In this document: piece by piece, positions 38,101 through 53,100 of the stretch
Position numbering within the stretch: the first letter of the stretch is position 1
How the letters are laid out: every line of letters begins with the position of its first letter
Assembly (NCBI GenBank): GCA_013400115.1
Contig: VXBP01004622.1
Location: 854,314-918,313 of the forward strand
DNA from: Rhinopomastus cyanomelas
Taxonomy: Eukaryota; Chordata; Aves; Bucerotiformes; Rhinopomastidae
DNA length: 64,000 nt
Direction: 5' to 3'
Translations under genes and position numbers: made by a program
The notes under the pieces: model-generated
The model's database searches: none
What the model was told of the DNA's origin: nothing
What the model saw: the letters and a program-made list of their open reading frames with translations, nothing else

Positions 38101-41100
38101 GGGACCTAACCACTGGTTCTAAATTGCTGTGAGGCAAAGAATTCAAGGGTCACCAAAAGGAGGACTTGAACAAAAAGGTCTTAATTGGATTAAGACAATT
38201 CACGAGGGAATGGAGGGATGTTGTCAGGGTACATACTTGGGGATTGAAGCCATTTGGGTTAGGGAGGAAGTGAATCTAAATCTGTTTCCTGGATAAATAC
38301 TCATCTAGGTCAGATGAGTTTAATGTGAAACCTATAAGCAGTTCATGAAAAAAATTCCCATTTTAATCCCAAATGTTTGTCTCCAAGACATAGAGAACAT
38401 AAAGTTAGCACTGCAGGAGCCCTTTACCAAGGGGTGTGACTGCTCAGGGTAAGACTAGCTACTTGTTAACATCTCCGCTGGTTCAGTCAGCACCCAACTT
38501 CCAAGCTCTAAAACAGTTTACACACTGCTGGCAGGTTGGCATTTCTGAAAAAGTTCATCTTATGGTCACCAAAAGAGCACAGACATTTACTAACACTGGA
38601 TGGGACATCTGCTTAGTGCCAGATATCAAATCAAGTGTAATACGTACCCTACGCTGTACCTTGAGAGATGGTCATTAGAGCCTTGCTTTAAAACAAAAGG
38701 GCAGGTGCTCCTGGTTCCTTGAAATAATGAGAAGTTTATGATATCAGCTCTCAGAAGAGAATTTTTGGCTATTAAGTCAAGGAAGGAACCTACAAGACAA
38801 TTAAACTAGAACACAGCAGCATTTAATAGCCAGGAGCCGGAGCCCTTAACAGAATCTATCCCCGTATGGAACCCAGGACAGGCAGCTGAAACAAATTAAG
38901 ACTTGATCAACTTCTTTATGTTCATCTCCACAGCTGCAGAAATAAATCACATTCGTACTATATTTCCCTACATCTTGATAAAATTCAGTAGCCAGCCTAG
39001 TTTGACTCCTCTCTGCTCTTTCCCATGTGTTACACCCTCTGCCTAATGATAAAACTCCAGACTCAGCTTGAAGTACCAACAGCCTGCAAGATAAAATCAA
39101 AAAGGAAGAAATAGAGACACGTGCACACTGGAGTTTGCAGTCTGTGTAGGGAGGGAAAAGACTACAAACTGACATTTTCTGAATTGCTTTCTGCATGGAA
39201 TTAGACTGTAAAGCAAACTGTAGTAACACTTACTACAATACAATCAAGTCCCAAAAAGCAGCAAGTATAATGAAAGACCAACAAGACTAAGTAACTAGCA
39301 GCATCATTCTATTTTAAAACAAGGTGTTTTCTCTAATAACTGTTCTGTTCAATATTTTCCAGCAGGATGCAGATATTAAGCTTAGGACATCCCCACTGGA
39401 AGCACAGCCCGAGTTGTACTGCTACCAGCCTCAAGTGCAGCAGATGTATTGCACTTCACATCCTTTCCACCAGGTCAGTAGAACATGAGACCAAACTCCC
39501 TTGTACTTCTAACACCGCAGTGGCACAGTAGTTATGGGAATAATGCAAAAAGGATGATGAAACATTGCATTTGCATTTGTGGAGCCATGCCTGTAATACA
39601 GAGTTTATGACAGTGAGAGTTTGAAAGAACCTCATCTTAAAATGTTTATCTAGACTAAAAGCCTTGTAAGAATGGAATCTTGGTGCTGATTATTTATATT
39701 TGCACCATAAAGCGCAAGAAAACTAGCTCTGAAACCAGATAAATGAACGTAACTGTTGGTATTTCAGGTTCCCAGGAAATTAACCGTGCTTTAACTTCAG
39801 AATACAAGGTTTAAGTAGGCACTTACATACTTTTAAGTTCAATTCAAACACAGGAAAGCAAAATTTTAAGAGGAAGGTGATGCCCCCTTTCCTCATGCTT
39901 GATGGCACACTCATCTCTTTTGCAATCTTTTGGCTGTTACGTCACCCTCAGTGAAAGATTATTCAGCTGAAGAATAATTGACAATAATGCTGATGATGCA
40001 TGAGAATGCACAATATTAAAGTTGTTCTTCCCTAATGTAACCATATTATTAAGACTGCAAGTGCACAGGAGTAACTGACACCTTGTTTTCCTTGAGTGTG
40101 TTTAGATATTGGATGAATACACATCAGTCCACCTTTTCAAAGAAGCGTACAACAAGTATCTTTGTAAAATCACCCATTTTAATCACCTTAATCAAGTGTG
40201 ATTCTAGAGTGGATTTGTAGAGGTTGGTTTACACTAAGCTTTGTAAACCTGACAGCCTATTTTTACAAAGACGACAAATAAGCCAATAAGCCAACAAACA
40301 AGCAAAAAACCATCCTCCAGACGTAAAGTGAAAAATCACTGACTTGTAGAATGGCCAGGATCGGATGGGACCTCAAACATCATCCAGTTCCAATCCCCCC
40401 GCATAGGCAGTGACACCTTCATTAGATCAGGTTACTTAGGGCCCCATTCAACCTGGCCTTCAACACTTCAGGGATGGGGCAGCCACTACTTCCTTGGGCA
40501 ACATGTTCCAGCATCTCACAGGAAAAAATTTGTTCCTCACGTCCAACCTCAGTCTCCCCTCTTCAAGGCTGTAACTCTTTCCCCTTGTCCTCTCACTACA
40601 CAGCCACGTAAAAAGCCCTACCCCAGCTTTCTCGTGGCCCCCTTCAGATATCGAAAAGCAGCTGTAAGGACACCTGGGAGACTCCTCCAGGATGAACAAC
40701 CCCAACTTGCTCAGCCTGTCCTCACAGGGGAGGTGCTCCAGCCCTCTGATCATTTGAGTTGCTCCCCTCTGGACCCATTCCAGGAGCTCTATGTCCTTCT
40801 TATGTTGAGAACTCCAGAACTGGATGCAGTACTCCAGGTGGGGTCTCATGAGTGCTGAGTATAGGGGTGAAATCACCTCCCTCAACTGACTGTCACTGCT
40901 TCTTTTGATGCAGCCCAGGACACAGTTGGCTTCCAGGGCTGCAAGCGCACACTCATGGCTCCTGTTAAATTTCCAGTCCACCCCCAGCCCCAAATCGTCC
41001 TCTTCAAGGCTGTCCTCAATCCTTTCTCCTCTAAATCTGTATTTGTGCACGCAATTGCCTCGACCCAGGTGCAGAACCTTGCACTTGCCTTTGTTGAACT

Positions 41101-44100
41101 TCATGTTGTTTGGTCAGCCCACTTCTCAAGCCTATAAAGGTCCTTCTGGATGGCATCCCTTCCCTTCAATGTGTTGACTTCGCCACACAGTTTTTGTCAT
41201 CAGCAAACTGACTGAGAGCACAAAATAAGGCCATGAGGACTTTTCAGATATACAGACAGAAATTCACATACAGAAATAGCACAGTTACCAAGACTCCCAA
41301 CCAGTAGAACTGAATTAAACCCACAGAAGATTAACAGATATAAAAATATTTGAACATAAAAGCTCACAGTTGAGTTACAGCTCCTTTGATCGCAGTGACT
41401 GATGACTGATATTGCGGAATCAACTGTACCATCTCACTTCACTATTACTCACTTAAGTATTAAAAAATGTGACTGACAGAGCACTGACTTCAAACCATGC
41501 CAAGAAAACAAAGACGAGGATGTTCTATGGTATTTCACTGGGATTGTTGATTTATGTGGTGTTACTAGTATGAGTTGCTGAAATACTAATCACAGCACTC
41601 ATCACCAGGATTTAGTCCCTCAGGAGGAAAAAGAAAGGGTTCTTCTGGCATGATTTTCTTTAAGAGGAAATGTCAAGTAACTTCTGCAAACAGATGCTGA
41701 ATGACCATAAAGAACATATGTTGTAATTTTATGATCATTGATAAAATTAAAGCATCTGTCACACTTGGCTTATTAGAAACTTAATTTGTTTTGTAGAACA
41801 TTACTAAAGAAGAATGAGAGTATCCCAACCCCAACAGTAGATTTTCTTATTTTTAATATTTATTCCTTCTAAATTCTACCTATCTTCTGAACCTTACAGG
41901 AAGAGGTCTCATTATTACATTATATAACCCCTCAGATACAGAGAGGAATAAAATAGGGATTAACTGTATCAACCACTTGAGGAGCTGAAGAGACTTTTCT
42001 GGACTACTTCTAGCATCTGGGACAGTTAAAACAGCCCCTGCATGGTGCAGCACAGCAGCTCAATAAGCACCCCCAAGTACCAAGACTTGAAGTAAACTTT
42101 GAAAATCAGCTTCACTGGTTGGTGGTTGCTGCCACCTTCCTCTTCCTGTTCCCTCAGCTGTCTTAAGTCCACTAACTGCACTTGACCCCTGACCACTAGC
42201 TGGATTCTGTATTTCAATCAGCTTAGGAACTCAGGGGCATAGAGGTTCTACTTCAACTACTTGTGGCACAGGGACACACCAATTTGATTAGGGCTTCCAG
42301 GCACTATTGCAGTTCAAATAATTTCAGTATCAAGGGCTTTTTGCATCAGCTGTCCTCAGTGGGCAGCTTTGTAATGCTTGAAAAGGGTACAGATGCTAAA
42401 TAGACATGAGAAGATGCGTAACAGAGAGAAATATGGATGCAGAATATTCTCCTGACTTTTTAATTTAACCATCACTCTGCCATTCTCCTAGTCAGTATTT
42501 ACTGATCCTTTTCTCCCCATAACTAACTCTCTCTTAATTTCTTAAAAACACCATCATATTTAATCCACTTGTTTTTTCTTGTTAGCCTAAAACTGAATAG
42601 AAGTGATGGAAGGTAATATTAAAATTTAAAAGGAATGAAAAGAAAGGTGATATTACACTAACACTCTCACTTACAAACTAATTGATTTTATTATTGTTGT
42701 TTGCGAGAAAAAAAAAGTCCCAGATGAAGGATTAAATTGCCACAAAAAGCTCTGCTGCAAATGTAAACTAGTTCACCACCGGGTCTGCAGTACAGACACT
42801 GGATGTGCCGCAGCACCACACATCTCACACACAGGGTAACTGTCAGGCTTGAGTGTTGCTTTAACAGAAACTCCAGTTCACTTGTTCATTTATTTTAGTA
42901 TTTTTTAATCCCTTTGTTTGTTCTGAAGTGGGTGCCTTTCCCCTGTCACTGCTGATTCAGTACCAGTACAATTACTATACATTGGCACTAACCACATTCA
43001 GAAAACCTACAAAATTAAAGCTGAAACGCACCTCCTGGGAGTTGCTAGGCAAGATAGAACAAGCACCAAGAGGAAAGTCTGCCATCCACCTGCAGGCTGG
43101 CACCGTGGCAGATCTTTGACATGTGGCAGCTTTCTGTTAGACTTTTCAATATTTGTCATCTTAATTCTTCATGTTACTACAGTCAAAGCACAACAACATG
43201 TGCCATTACTCAGAGGGAAAAAAAACCCTATAGGTTTAAACAGCTAAAGTCATAACAGGTAGAATTGCTGCCTGTGTGCTGTAATCAACTACTGGGGAAT
43301 GAAGAACATGAGGTAAAAGACTGAGAAGTGGAATAACAACTTTTGCATGAGGCAGCTCCAGTATTAATACTTTACATTTCAAATTTGAATGGAGCAGTGC
43401 AATTTAAATCACTAGGAAGTTGCAGTCAAGAGAACGGGCCCTTTAGCCTGAAGTGTTCAAACTACACCTCACTTTTCATTAGAGGGTTGAGGGAGATCAA
43501 GTCCTATGTTAATTTTGTCCAGATGATAAAATGGCCTCACCTTCCTCTTTGCTGGACACAACACAATTATGGCTCACAAGAAAAATTGCTTCTTATTGAC
43601 CTGAAAGAAGTAGCAGACACCTAGTGAAGTCACCTACCCACCCACCATAAAACACGGACACCTTTCATGCCAGTTGTGCGACTGTAAAACCAGCTCAAGC
43701 CTGTCATACCAGACCATTCCTCAGCCTCTGTTCTCTCAAAAAGGAGTAATGAAACCAATAAAACAGAAATAATCCTTAGAACGCCCAGGTCTTGCTTTGG
43801 TGATGACATCATAACCAGTTCCCATCTTAATATTCTTTCCTTTCAAAGCACAACTAAAACCAATAAAATCAAAATGATTGTATGAATTGCCCAGTTTTCC
43901 ACTCTGGTGAAAAGGCTACACACAGTGCAACAGAGCAGGAAGCATCGAGTTGCCAGGGCAAGTCATTCATGGCTGCTCTGGAGACTGAAGTTTTGCCCAG
44001 TATTCAGTTTAACAAGGCAGGACATGATGAATGTACATCCCATTTCTTTCACTCTCCTTGCTGTAGCAAATAAATAATTGCCTTCAGAATGTTCTTCCAC

Positions 44101-47100
44101 ATTGCATTTCAGGTGGTTCAAGTGTTAGAAACATAAAAGAAAACAGGCAAAAACTCAAGCAACAACAATAAAATTACTGCAAAAAGGAATTATTCAGAAT
44201 GTAGAATAAATCAACTATGAACATGACAAACCCTCACAACCATTTTAAGGGGACAAAATAAGACCAAGAGCAACAGATGTTATTGGTCCAAAAATAGCAA
44301 TGAGAGTAAGAATCTAAGGAGCTGAACAAACTAATTACCAAGGAAATTCCTCCAGCAAGTCTCAAAAGCTGCATTATAATCTTTCAAAGGAACCGTAAAG
44401 ACCTCATGACACAAGACTTCTCTAGAGCTAAGCAGTAAAACACTAACAGAGGGCTCAGCAACCTTTGAGTACTAGGGAAGGCATGCAGGTAGATTTTTAA
44501 TAGTATAAGAATGACCCAGCTCCTAATTTTGGCCATGCCCTAGCCCTGGCATCTGGAAAGATTCATCTGTAAGAGGCTGAAATTCCTCTCACCACACTGA
44601 GCTCTGAGTTCAGTGGGAGCCTCTGCCACACCAGTGCCAACTGATGGTATCTTACCTCAGCAGAGTAGTTATTCCTTTGTTCTTGAAAGTTGCTCACCAG
44701 CAGGTTTAAACTGCAATTTGGAAAAGAAAAATATGTGACCAACTGCTGTATTAAAAAAATTACAGAAACTCTGATGTAATCAAGGTTGTCTGTTTTCTCC
44801 CTTCTTTCACTTATTTTGCCATATTTCTGTCACAGCGATCATGACAAACCGGCCAGTTCTTCTGTGTGCCTTGAGTGTTGGAAAGGCTCAGAGATCTTGA
44901 AGAGCCTTCCAGTCCCAGGACAGTATACATGCTGTTTGATTTTAGGTGCCCCAGTAATTCTTTTTAGGTTTCTGCTATAAAAAGGGAGAAAATGAGGTGC
45001 TTGAGGTGGTGGTTAACAGCACTTAAATTTCTGGCTTCTTGGAAAAGTCTGATTCTTCTTGTTGGCTGTGAAGGAACCTACCTGGAGCAGCTTCACAACC
45101 TCAGCACAAGTCAAGTGATACAGAAACCCACCCATGAGAAATGTCTCGTCTGCCACTCTCCTGTCCCCTAGAACATTATAATCCTATCTCCAGATTGGAT
45201 TCCTATCCCCAAAATCCAATAATACAAGGTCCCTTCCAATCCCTAATGATTCCATGATTCACTTTCGTGTATGTCCTGACATGCCATGTGTCCACTAAAG
45301 CATTAACTGTTGTTTGTTTTTTACGGCCTTGCGCAGGAACAGCAAATTGTATCGATGCTTCTAGCTGTGAATCCCTTGGGAATAGATTTTATACACTTTG
45401 GATTTTTGCCTTGTTGCATCACTCTGGCCCCAAAAACAAACCAAACCAATGCTCAGTCAAAACTTTCCTGTTTTTTGGTAAACTTTTAGTGGCTTCATTT
45501 AACAGGCTTGTTTTTATTTACAGTGCAGGTTGTTTGAAGTACTTTATTCTGGAGGTGGTGGTGGTGTTAATTTATATAAAGAAAATGACATCTTTAATTT
45601 ATTTGTCTGCAAAGTGAAATGTTCAGGTGAAGTTGAGCAGGCTATGACACTTCAACTTCAGCAAAAGAGACAGCTGAAACAAGATGAGCTTTAGGTCTAT
45701 AAAATTAATAATTACTAGTGTTTCTTCACAAGAACTCAGTAGCAAAGCAGGCCATAATACAATACTTTTTTACATACTGCAATTTGGAACACACTACAAC
45801 AGGATTGGTAACAAGCAACATCCTCATACATAGCGTCAGAGAATTACAGAATACTTTGGCTTGAAAGGGACCTTCAAAGGTCATCTAGTCCAACTCCACA
45901 TGCCTTGGTTCTTCTCCCTCTTAAGCATTAACTAGTAATATTAATGTTTTCCAACACCATGCTAGAAAGATCTAACTTTATGTAACAGCTATAAAATGCA
46001 GCCAGAAAACAAGAACCTCAGCACTAAATAGTTTAATGTTCTAATTAAGGAAGAAATATTTTTGAGAGCTTGTTGCTAAGCCAAGTATCATCTCTTTTAT
46101 TGTATCCTCAGTACCCCTCAGGAGGCAGCTATCCTGTGACTTATATTACTTCTTCACACTACCCTTACCAAAGGATTGCTCCTCAAAGCAGTCAAGAATC
46201 TCAGCAGCCTCTATTTCCCAAACCCATCTACTCTTACAGGTAATTTTTTTTCCTAAGACCTGATGTCGCAGGAAATTCACTGTTTACCCATGGCCTATTT
46301 CCAGCATAATTTGCAATAACATGCTTACTCTTACTTGACTTGTTCTCAGTGTGCTCTCTCCTGTTTGTATGAATCACAACATGTTCCAGACTCTGGGGCC
46401 AAGACGGAGGGAAATGCAATGTTGTAAACTGCGTGAACAGTCCTGATCACCCCCAAAAGCAAGATGTTTCTCTAAACCAAAAGCTTATGTGTTACAAATT
46501 TGACCTGCACAAGACTGATCAAACTTAGTTGTCTTTACTGGGACCTGTATTAAAACTACTTTTTTTCTCCAGTTACTAGGGCAAGGAAATGCCTAGAAGC
46601 CACATCAGACATGCCAGTCACCACATGGGTTTAGCCCCCAAAGAGCAACCTAACAAAACAGACAATTAAATTTTAATTATACCTTCTGTCCCTGTCAGTC
46701 TGATATTTTCTTTGTGGCTTTAACCAGTTCAAGTATTAAAACATTATGTTAAATAAATACATGCTAGCAGGATTTGAAGGCTACAGTCTTGACTACACTT
46801 TCTATTATGTTATTTGAAACCAAAGTTGGAACTTTTATACACGCTTTGAGAATTACCTCTATGAGTTAGGCAGTGTAAAAAGATTCTTATAAACAACTGA
46901 GTGGAGGCTTGAAGCATCATCGGTATTCATGCTATGACAGTGAAAGCCAAAGTAATTACATGCTGTGTAAAAAATGGTTGTCTTTTCTGCTTCTGAGGAG
47001 CCAAGCAGAAGTGGCTAACATACTTGTCCTCTCCCTAAAGCATCCTGATCTTCATGGCACTCAAAAACAGCAAGACGGGGAGTTTGCCGGTCAGTGAGAT

Positions 47101-50100
47101 TTACAATTTCATGACAGAACACTTTCCCTACTTTAAGGTGAGTTCCACAGACAGGGGAAAATCTCCAAGATTATCTGGCAGCAGAGGAGATAAGGGAGGG
47201 GATTCATTCTATGAAGAGAGATCATTTCTTAGATTAATATTGAATTAGTTACATGCTACACACCTTCACAATCACAAACTGCCCAACATTTTGGGCCTTG
47301 ACAGAAATGTGAACATGCTACGTGGCGATGTTCAACACAAAAAGGTATTAAGAACTGTTCCAACTTTGTTTGTGTAGGTAACAGTGACCATTACTCACTA
47401 CTCATAAACAGAGTATTTTTAAGAACACATCAGTTCCTTCCTTTTAGATCTTCAATACAAGCAGAACTGGTCTTGTGGCTTCCTCTGCCACCAATAGCAC
47501 CTGTGTGGAAGGAGAGGTTCAAGGTTATCGTGCTCTGTTCTGGAGCTGGGAAATCCATCTTAGGCAACTGCATCACTTTCATGCACCCTACAATGCAAAG
47601 TGTAACATGTGATAAATGGTACTAAGCTCATAATTACCTAGTAATGGTGGTGAAGGTAAGGGTGTATGGTTTGCAGCAGGTACTATTGAAATTTAAATCT
47701 GTGCTGTAAGAGAATGGTTTCTTACACTTGGAATCCAAGGGGAAAGAGATTAGCCAGCATATAATCCAAGAGCAGAAGGATTGCAGTTAAGATTTTAAAA
47801 GAGCTATAATAGAATTGCCAACTGCTGCTCACCAGAGCTTTATAATTGCTGATTCTTCAAAAACATCCAGATTGGGTGACCTAGAAATGCTAGCAAGGCC
47901 CAAAAGTGAAAACAAAACAACACAAAAATGCAGTTATTAGACCCAATTTAAAGCAGCTACAGAAAGGCAATTCAAATTTGTATTCATTTATATTCAGAAC
48001 ACTAAGAATAAATAAAAATAAATGTTCTGATACAATATTGCAAAGGGGTTGGACACTGAGGATGAATAATACCTGCCAATAAAAGATTGAGCATGTCAGT
48101 AATCAAAGAACATATGTTACCATGAAGGGAGAACTGTCAAGATCTATTACAGTGCTATAGTCCTGGATTTACCTCCTGAAGAATCACTAGCTACTCCACT
48201 ATTTGTCACAAGCAGGAGAAGCGAGTAGAAAAATAAAGATGCCTACCACTGTCACTGAAGCTTCCCATCCCAGCATGACTGTTCTTAATCCACTGAAACA
48301 AATCCGAAGCACTCATAACTTTGTTCAGTCACAGGGACACAGCTGAGTTTCAGGGTAAACACGTGAAGTTAAGTCATAACAGTCATCTGGAGTAGAGCAG
48401 CACATTCAGAACAGAACCACTGTTAGTTATTTTTTCGTTTTCAAAACAAAAACAAATGTCAAGATTTAGATTTTGTCCCTAGCAGAATATTAACTTTCAT
48501 TTTCCATGCATTTACCACTAGATGTAAGAAATAACAATTCAAAGGACAGTTTAGAGTTGTGAAAATGGTCCTGGGCCACACCATCTTGAAACTGGTATTT
48601 TGCAGAACTACGATTCTGTGTGACGAGAAATCTACGAGTTACAGCAAAGTAACACATCCTTACCTGATTGCTGTTTTCTGTAACAGTAACATGGGTTTCA
48701 AGCAGAGAGGCGAGAATACTAAAAATAAGCCTTACAGACTTGCCCACATTTATCCATCGGATCAAAGAAATCAATTCCTCATCTTACAACACAATGAACT
48801 ATAAAATTAATTGGCAGATTGCAAACCAAACCTTGCTGTCACCAACACTCAGAATTCCTTGGACACAAGACTGTGGCTCTGCTCTAGTCCTGAATTTTAA
48901 GTTATTTAGACATTGCAAAAACGTTCACAGTGTTATTTTTCCATTTTACCTATAAATACCATCAAATGATTGAATGGTTCCATTCCAAATATCCTGAAAA
49001 TCAGCAGGGGAACCATAAGCAAGTAAACAGCTTTCAGGTGCCAAGTCCTGTCTACCCCTGGACCTTACAGCAGCCCACAGAATTGTCAATATGTGGCAAA
49101 AGCTAATAACCTCCATCCTCCATTTTTAGAGAGTTTTCAGCAGACAAAGTAATGTAGAAATCAGCAAAGAACATTCTGTTGTTGCTACCAGAACTCACCA
49201 ACTAGCAGGATACAACAGGGGGAGGGGAAACAATTTAAGTTGGAGAGAAAGAGAATACAAGTATACACAGAATCTTGCTGGGAGACATTAGATGATACAA
49301 GCCTAGTCAAATTAACTTGTATTCGCTGCCACAGCAAATTTAGTTTCTATGATGCAACAATCTCATTTCTAGTTGAAACAGAGCAATCCAACTCCTACGT
49401 CCTAAAAAAAACATCTACGCAGCTAAAGTTGAATTACTCTTTGATGTACCTCTCCCTTCTCTTGAGACCTAGATTTAAAGAGAAAGGGTTTTGCAAGATC
49501 ACTGAACTCTTTAAACTTCAAGACGCGGTCAGGATCAATGGGTCTGTACAACAGTATTTTCTGTTTGTCCTTTTTTTTTTTTTGTCCTTTGTAGTGACTA
49601 GTGAGTCTAATAGAAAGCTTTCGTCTTGTTAATTTGAGTTATTGCCAGCAGTACTAGAGGTTAGAAACGTCTGTGCCCTGATGGAACTTAAAGCAGTGAC
49701 TGTTCTCTCTCAATGAGCACAGCTCCACACTGTGCTGAACAAGTGGCAGAAACAAGTCATAGCAAGGAGAAACTCTCATAGCTGAAGTTCATTAACGAAC
49801 AATCCAACATTAACTCAGAAAGATTGATGACAGAGCTATAATATGAACCCACCAATGGAGTGTTCCTTCAGGGCCTGCCTAACCAAACAACCCTTTTTTA
49901 CTGGTCAGCCATACCAAGTTTAATCCCCAACATTCTGTCATTCTTTGAACCAGTTCAGCCCCCAGTCTCCATAATAAATGTGTACTTTTTGGTCTTCCAC
50001 TTCTAAAATGCTCATCATTTACACCCCCACATGTTCAGAAAACCTCTGAGAAACACACATCACTCCCATCTTCTTTGGTGCTTAGCAGAAACACTTATTA

Positions 50101-53100
50101 TCCTGTCTAGATACAGAGAGGGGTGTGTGGGGCCTCATACACAGATCAGGAAACATGAAGTGTCTCAGGTCAGCTTATTCAGTAGCTAAGTACACATCTC
50201 ACCTAGCAGGAACAGCTTTACTCACTTTTGGAACTGCCAGAAAGCAACTTGAACATGATCTGCAAGAGAGCAGCAGTGATTCATCATCTTCAGTATCACC
50301 CTATGGCAGAAACAGTTTTAAATTAAGAGTGTTTTTGTCTTACCTATGGGACTGCCTAAGAGAATAGTGAAATGCTGACATCAGGTGGGCCAAAAGGGTA
50401 GAAACAGTGCTGTTAGGAAGGGAAAGCTGTTTCTTTCTTAGCAAATAACACACATTTAACTGCCACAACAAAATGCTTTCTTTAAATTAAGAAAGCGACG
50501 CTTCAATCTGACACTCAAATTTGTCAGTAAAGCTTTTAATGCTTTAACCCACAAGACAGTCCTTCACAGGCTAGGAAAGAACAGATTGTACATTCCTGAT
50601 AAAAGCAGAATTTCTGTCAAAGCATGTTCCAAAATTCAAGGTCTATCAAGTGAAAGCATAACCAGACACAAGTGTATTTATAAAAGACAGTCTTAAAGGA
50701 AATGTGTTTCACTAGACCACAATTATTTACACTATCAGCAATCTGGCTGTCCGTGACAGAAGGATCCCTAAGAATGGAAAGGAAATTTCATGCACATAAA
50801 AGGGGCATTTTAATTTGAAACCTCATAAAAAAGCTGTGGGAAAAAAATCATATTTATTTCAGTTCAAGAATTGATTAAAACCTTTTTTTTTTAAACAGTA
50901 TTAGTGAAGATCATTCTCCATAACCCAAAGAGCTCTAAATTCTATCTTGAGAGTTCTCATCTCACCTCATCATTGTGAGGATGACAGAGCACTGGAACAG
51001 GCTGCCCAGGGGAGTTGTGGAGTCTCCTGCACTGGAGAGGTTTAAGACCCGCCTGGATGTGTTCCTGTGTGATATGGTCTAAGCGATCCTGCTGTAGCTG
51101 GGGGATTGGACTAGATGATCTTTCAAGGTCCCTTCCAATCCCTAATGATTCTATGATTCTTTGATCTCTGCAAATGCAGACCTTTTGGAAAGAATCTCTC
51201 CTTTGTCTGACAGCAGTAACTGGAGAAGTCAAGCTGGACTAGTAGTTGCACTTATTACAATGGTGCTTCCCATGTTGATTTCTACCATTACATCCATCGC
51301 ATAGACAGTAATTTTTCCTGCTTCCCTTTTTCTTTGCCACTATAATTTTCAGTGAGTTAAGACAGTTCTGCTCAGATACACAACAAATCACATTGTCCTG
51401 TGCCTACCAAAGCAAAGCGAGAAAGCAACACACCAGAAGATTACTGTAGTAAATACCTGACAAGACCACGTGTACTAATTTACAAAGCCTCAACACAATG
51501 GGCAGTATCTTCTGATTACAATGACCCTCGCTGGTCAGAAGCTGCCTAAATAAAAATGGAAGAATCATTTTCATGAAGATTATTCGCATTGTTCAGTTGA
51601 AGGAACTACCCAGCTTCCATCACTCGATTAGAAATAAATGCAAAGTTAAAAAGATGCAGTGATCAGATGGGGAAACCTGTATCTCATCTGTAGGGCTTGT
51701 GATGGAATCATTTGGTTACATAATTGGCCAGCAGACAAGGCTACACCTACAGTCACATGTGAAAATGCTTCTGAAGTCCACCTGGACACTTAGTTTGAGT
51801 CCAAGTAGCACGCAATCCTGCGACTAGCGTTTGAGATTTTTCTAGGTGTTCCAAACTAGGTTAAAGATATTTTTCCCAGCTCTACAATATTCTTTACACA
51901 ATTCTTGTGATTTGTAAATTCCCTCTTGGAAATCCAGCAGCCCTCTGACAAGGCCAACCTCCTTGCTTAGAAGATCAGTTACAGTTTATCTGATTCCTCT
52001 CTTCCCACACAACATGACTGTAACATTTTTGTGGCTTCCTTCCAACGTACACATTTCATATTGTAGAAAGTCTAATCTAAACAGTGTTTCTTTTAACCTC
52101 ACCAGTCAAAACAGAGAAATATATTTGGTGGGTTTTTTTTTCCTTGAGGTTCCATTCTTAGATTGGATTTTTTTTCCAGACAGCTCCAGATGGTTGGAAG
52201 AATTCTGTACGGCACAACTTATCATTGAACAAATGTTTTGAGAAAGTTGAAAACAAGTCAGGCAATTCTTCTCGTAAAGGCTGTTTGTGGGCTCTGAATC
52301 CAGCCAAAATTGATAAGATGCAAGAGGAGCTTCAGAAATGGAAGAGGAAAGACCCAGTCGCTGTAAGGAAGAGCATGGCAAAGCCAGGTCAGTGACATGT
52401 TAGGCTGTTATTCCTCACACTGTGCTTCCCAGAGCTTTTCTTTGCAACAGGCACCGAGCAGTAAAAGATAATTTCCATGTGACTTAAAGCATTTCAGCTA
52501 TTCTCCCTGGTTATAAAGTGGTTGGCAAAAAGAAGCAGCAGAAGTACTTCCAAACACGCACAAAGAAACTTCGCAAGGAAACTCCTAAACAACCTTGAAA
52601 TAAGCACTAGAGAATGACATTTGAAAATAACTGATTAAGTAGCCAATCTTTAAACACTAGCATTCCATTTATTACATACTGGATTGGCAATGATAACCAA
52701 GAAAAACACTTCAGGCTTTTGGAGCTCTCCCACATAGGAGATAACACCTCTGTTTGCCATTCTATGCATCATGTCCTGAGGACATCCTAGCCGCACGCTG
52801 TGAAGACTGATGCTCTGTTAGTTATAAGAAAGTCACGGCCTTCTTTTTCCCCCTCTCTTGTTTTGCAGAAGAGCTGGACACACTCATAGGCGACAAAAGC
52901 GAAAAGCTGAGATCTTCGCTGCTGCCCTGCGGTCCGCCCGGTGCTGCAGGCACATCCCTCTCCAGGCAGATGGCAGTCCAGGGCCACTCCTTGGACGAGT
53001 CGGCGCTCCCACAGTCACTACACAGCATCCACGTCCCGGGGGCTCTGAGTGACAAGAGCCCCCTCCCCAGCCTGCTCGGGGGGCAGCAAACACCGTGTTA

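Larger units (their letters stand above)
47138..52179 (+). other. FOXN1: FOXN1 intron 5
   Basis: A 5.0-kb intron separating forkhead helices 1-2 from the recognition helix. It contains one CR1 (50975) and a poly-T run; its 130-codon frame at 49240-49632 is not recognisable. Confidence 0.85.

Noticed and set aside
40460..41104. 214-codon minus-strand frame as a host gene
   Set aside because: Its sequence is the C-terminal part of the CR1 retrotransposon ORF2, so it is listed as a mobile element.
42026..42217. 63-codon minus-strand frame with an acidic Glu run
   Set aside because: Briefly looked like a coding exon, but no family recognised and it lies within FOXN1 intron 3 with no convincing splice pair.
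53039..53062. 8-bp inverted repeat (GGGGCTCT ... AGAGCCCC) in FOXN1 exon 7
   Set aside because: Lies in GC-rich coding DNA where such short stems are expected; no reason to assign a function.
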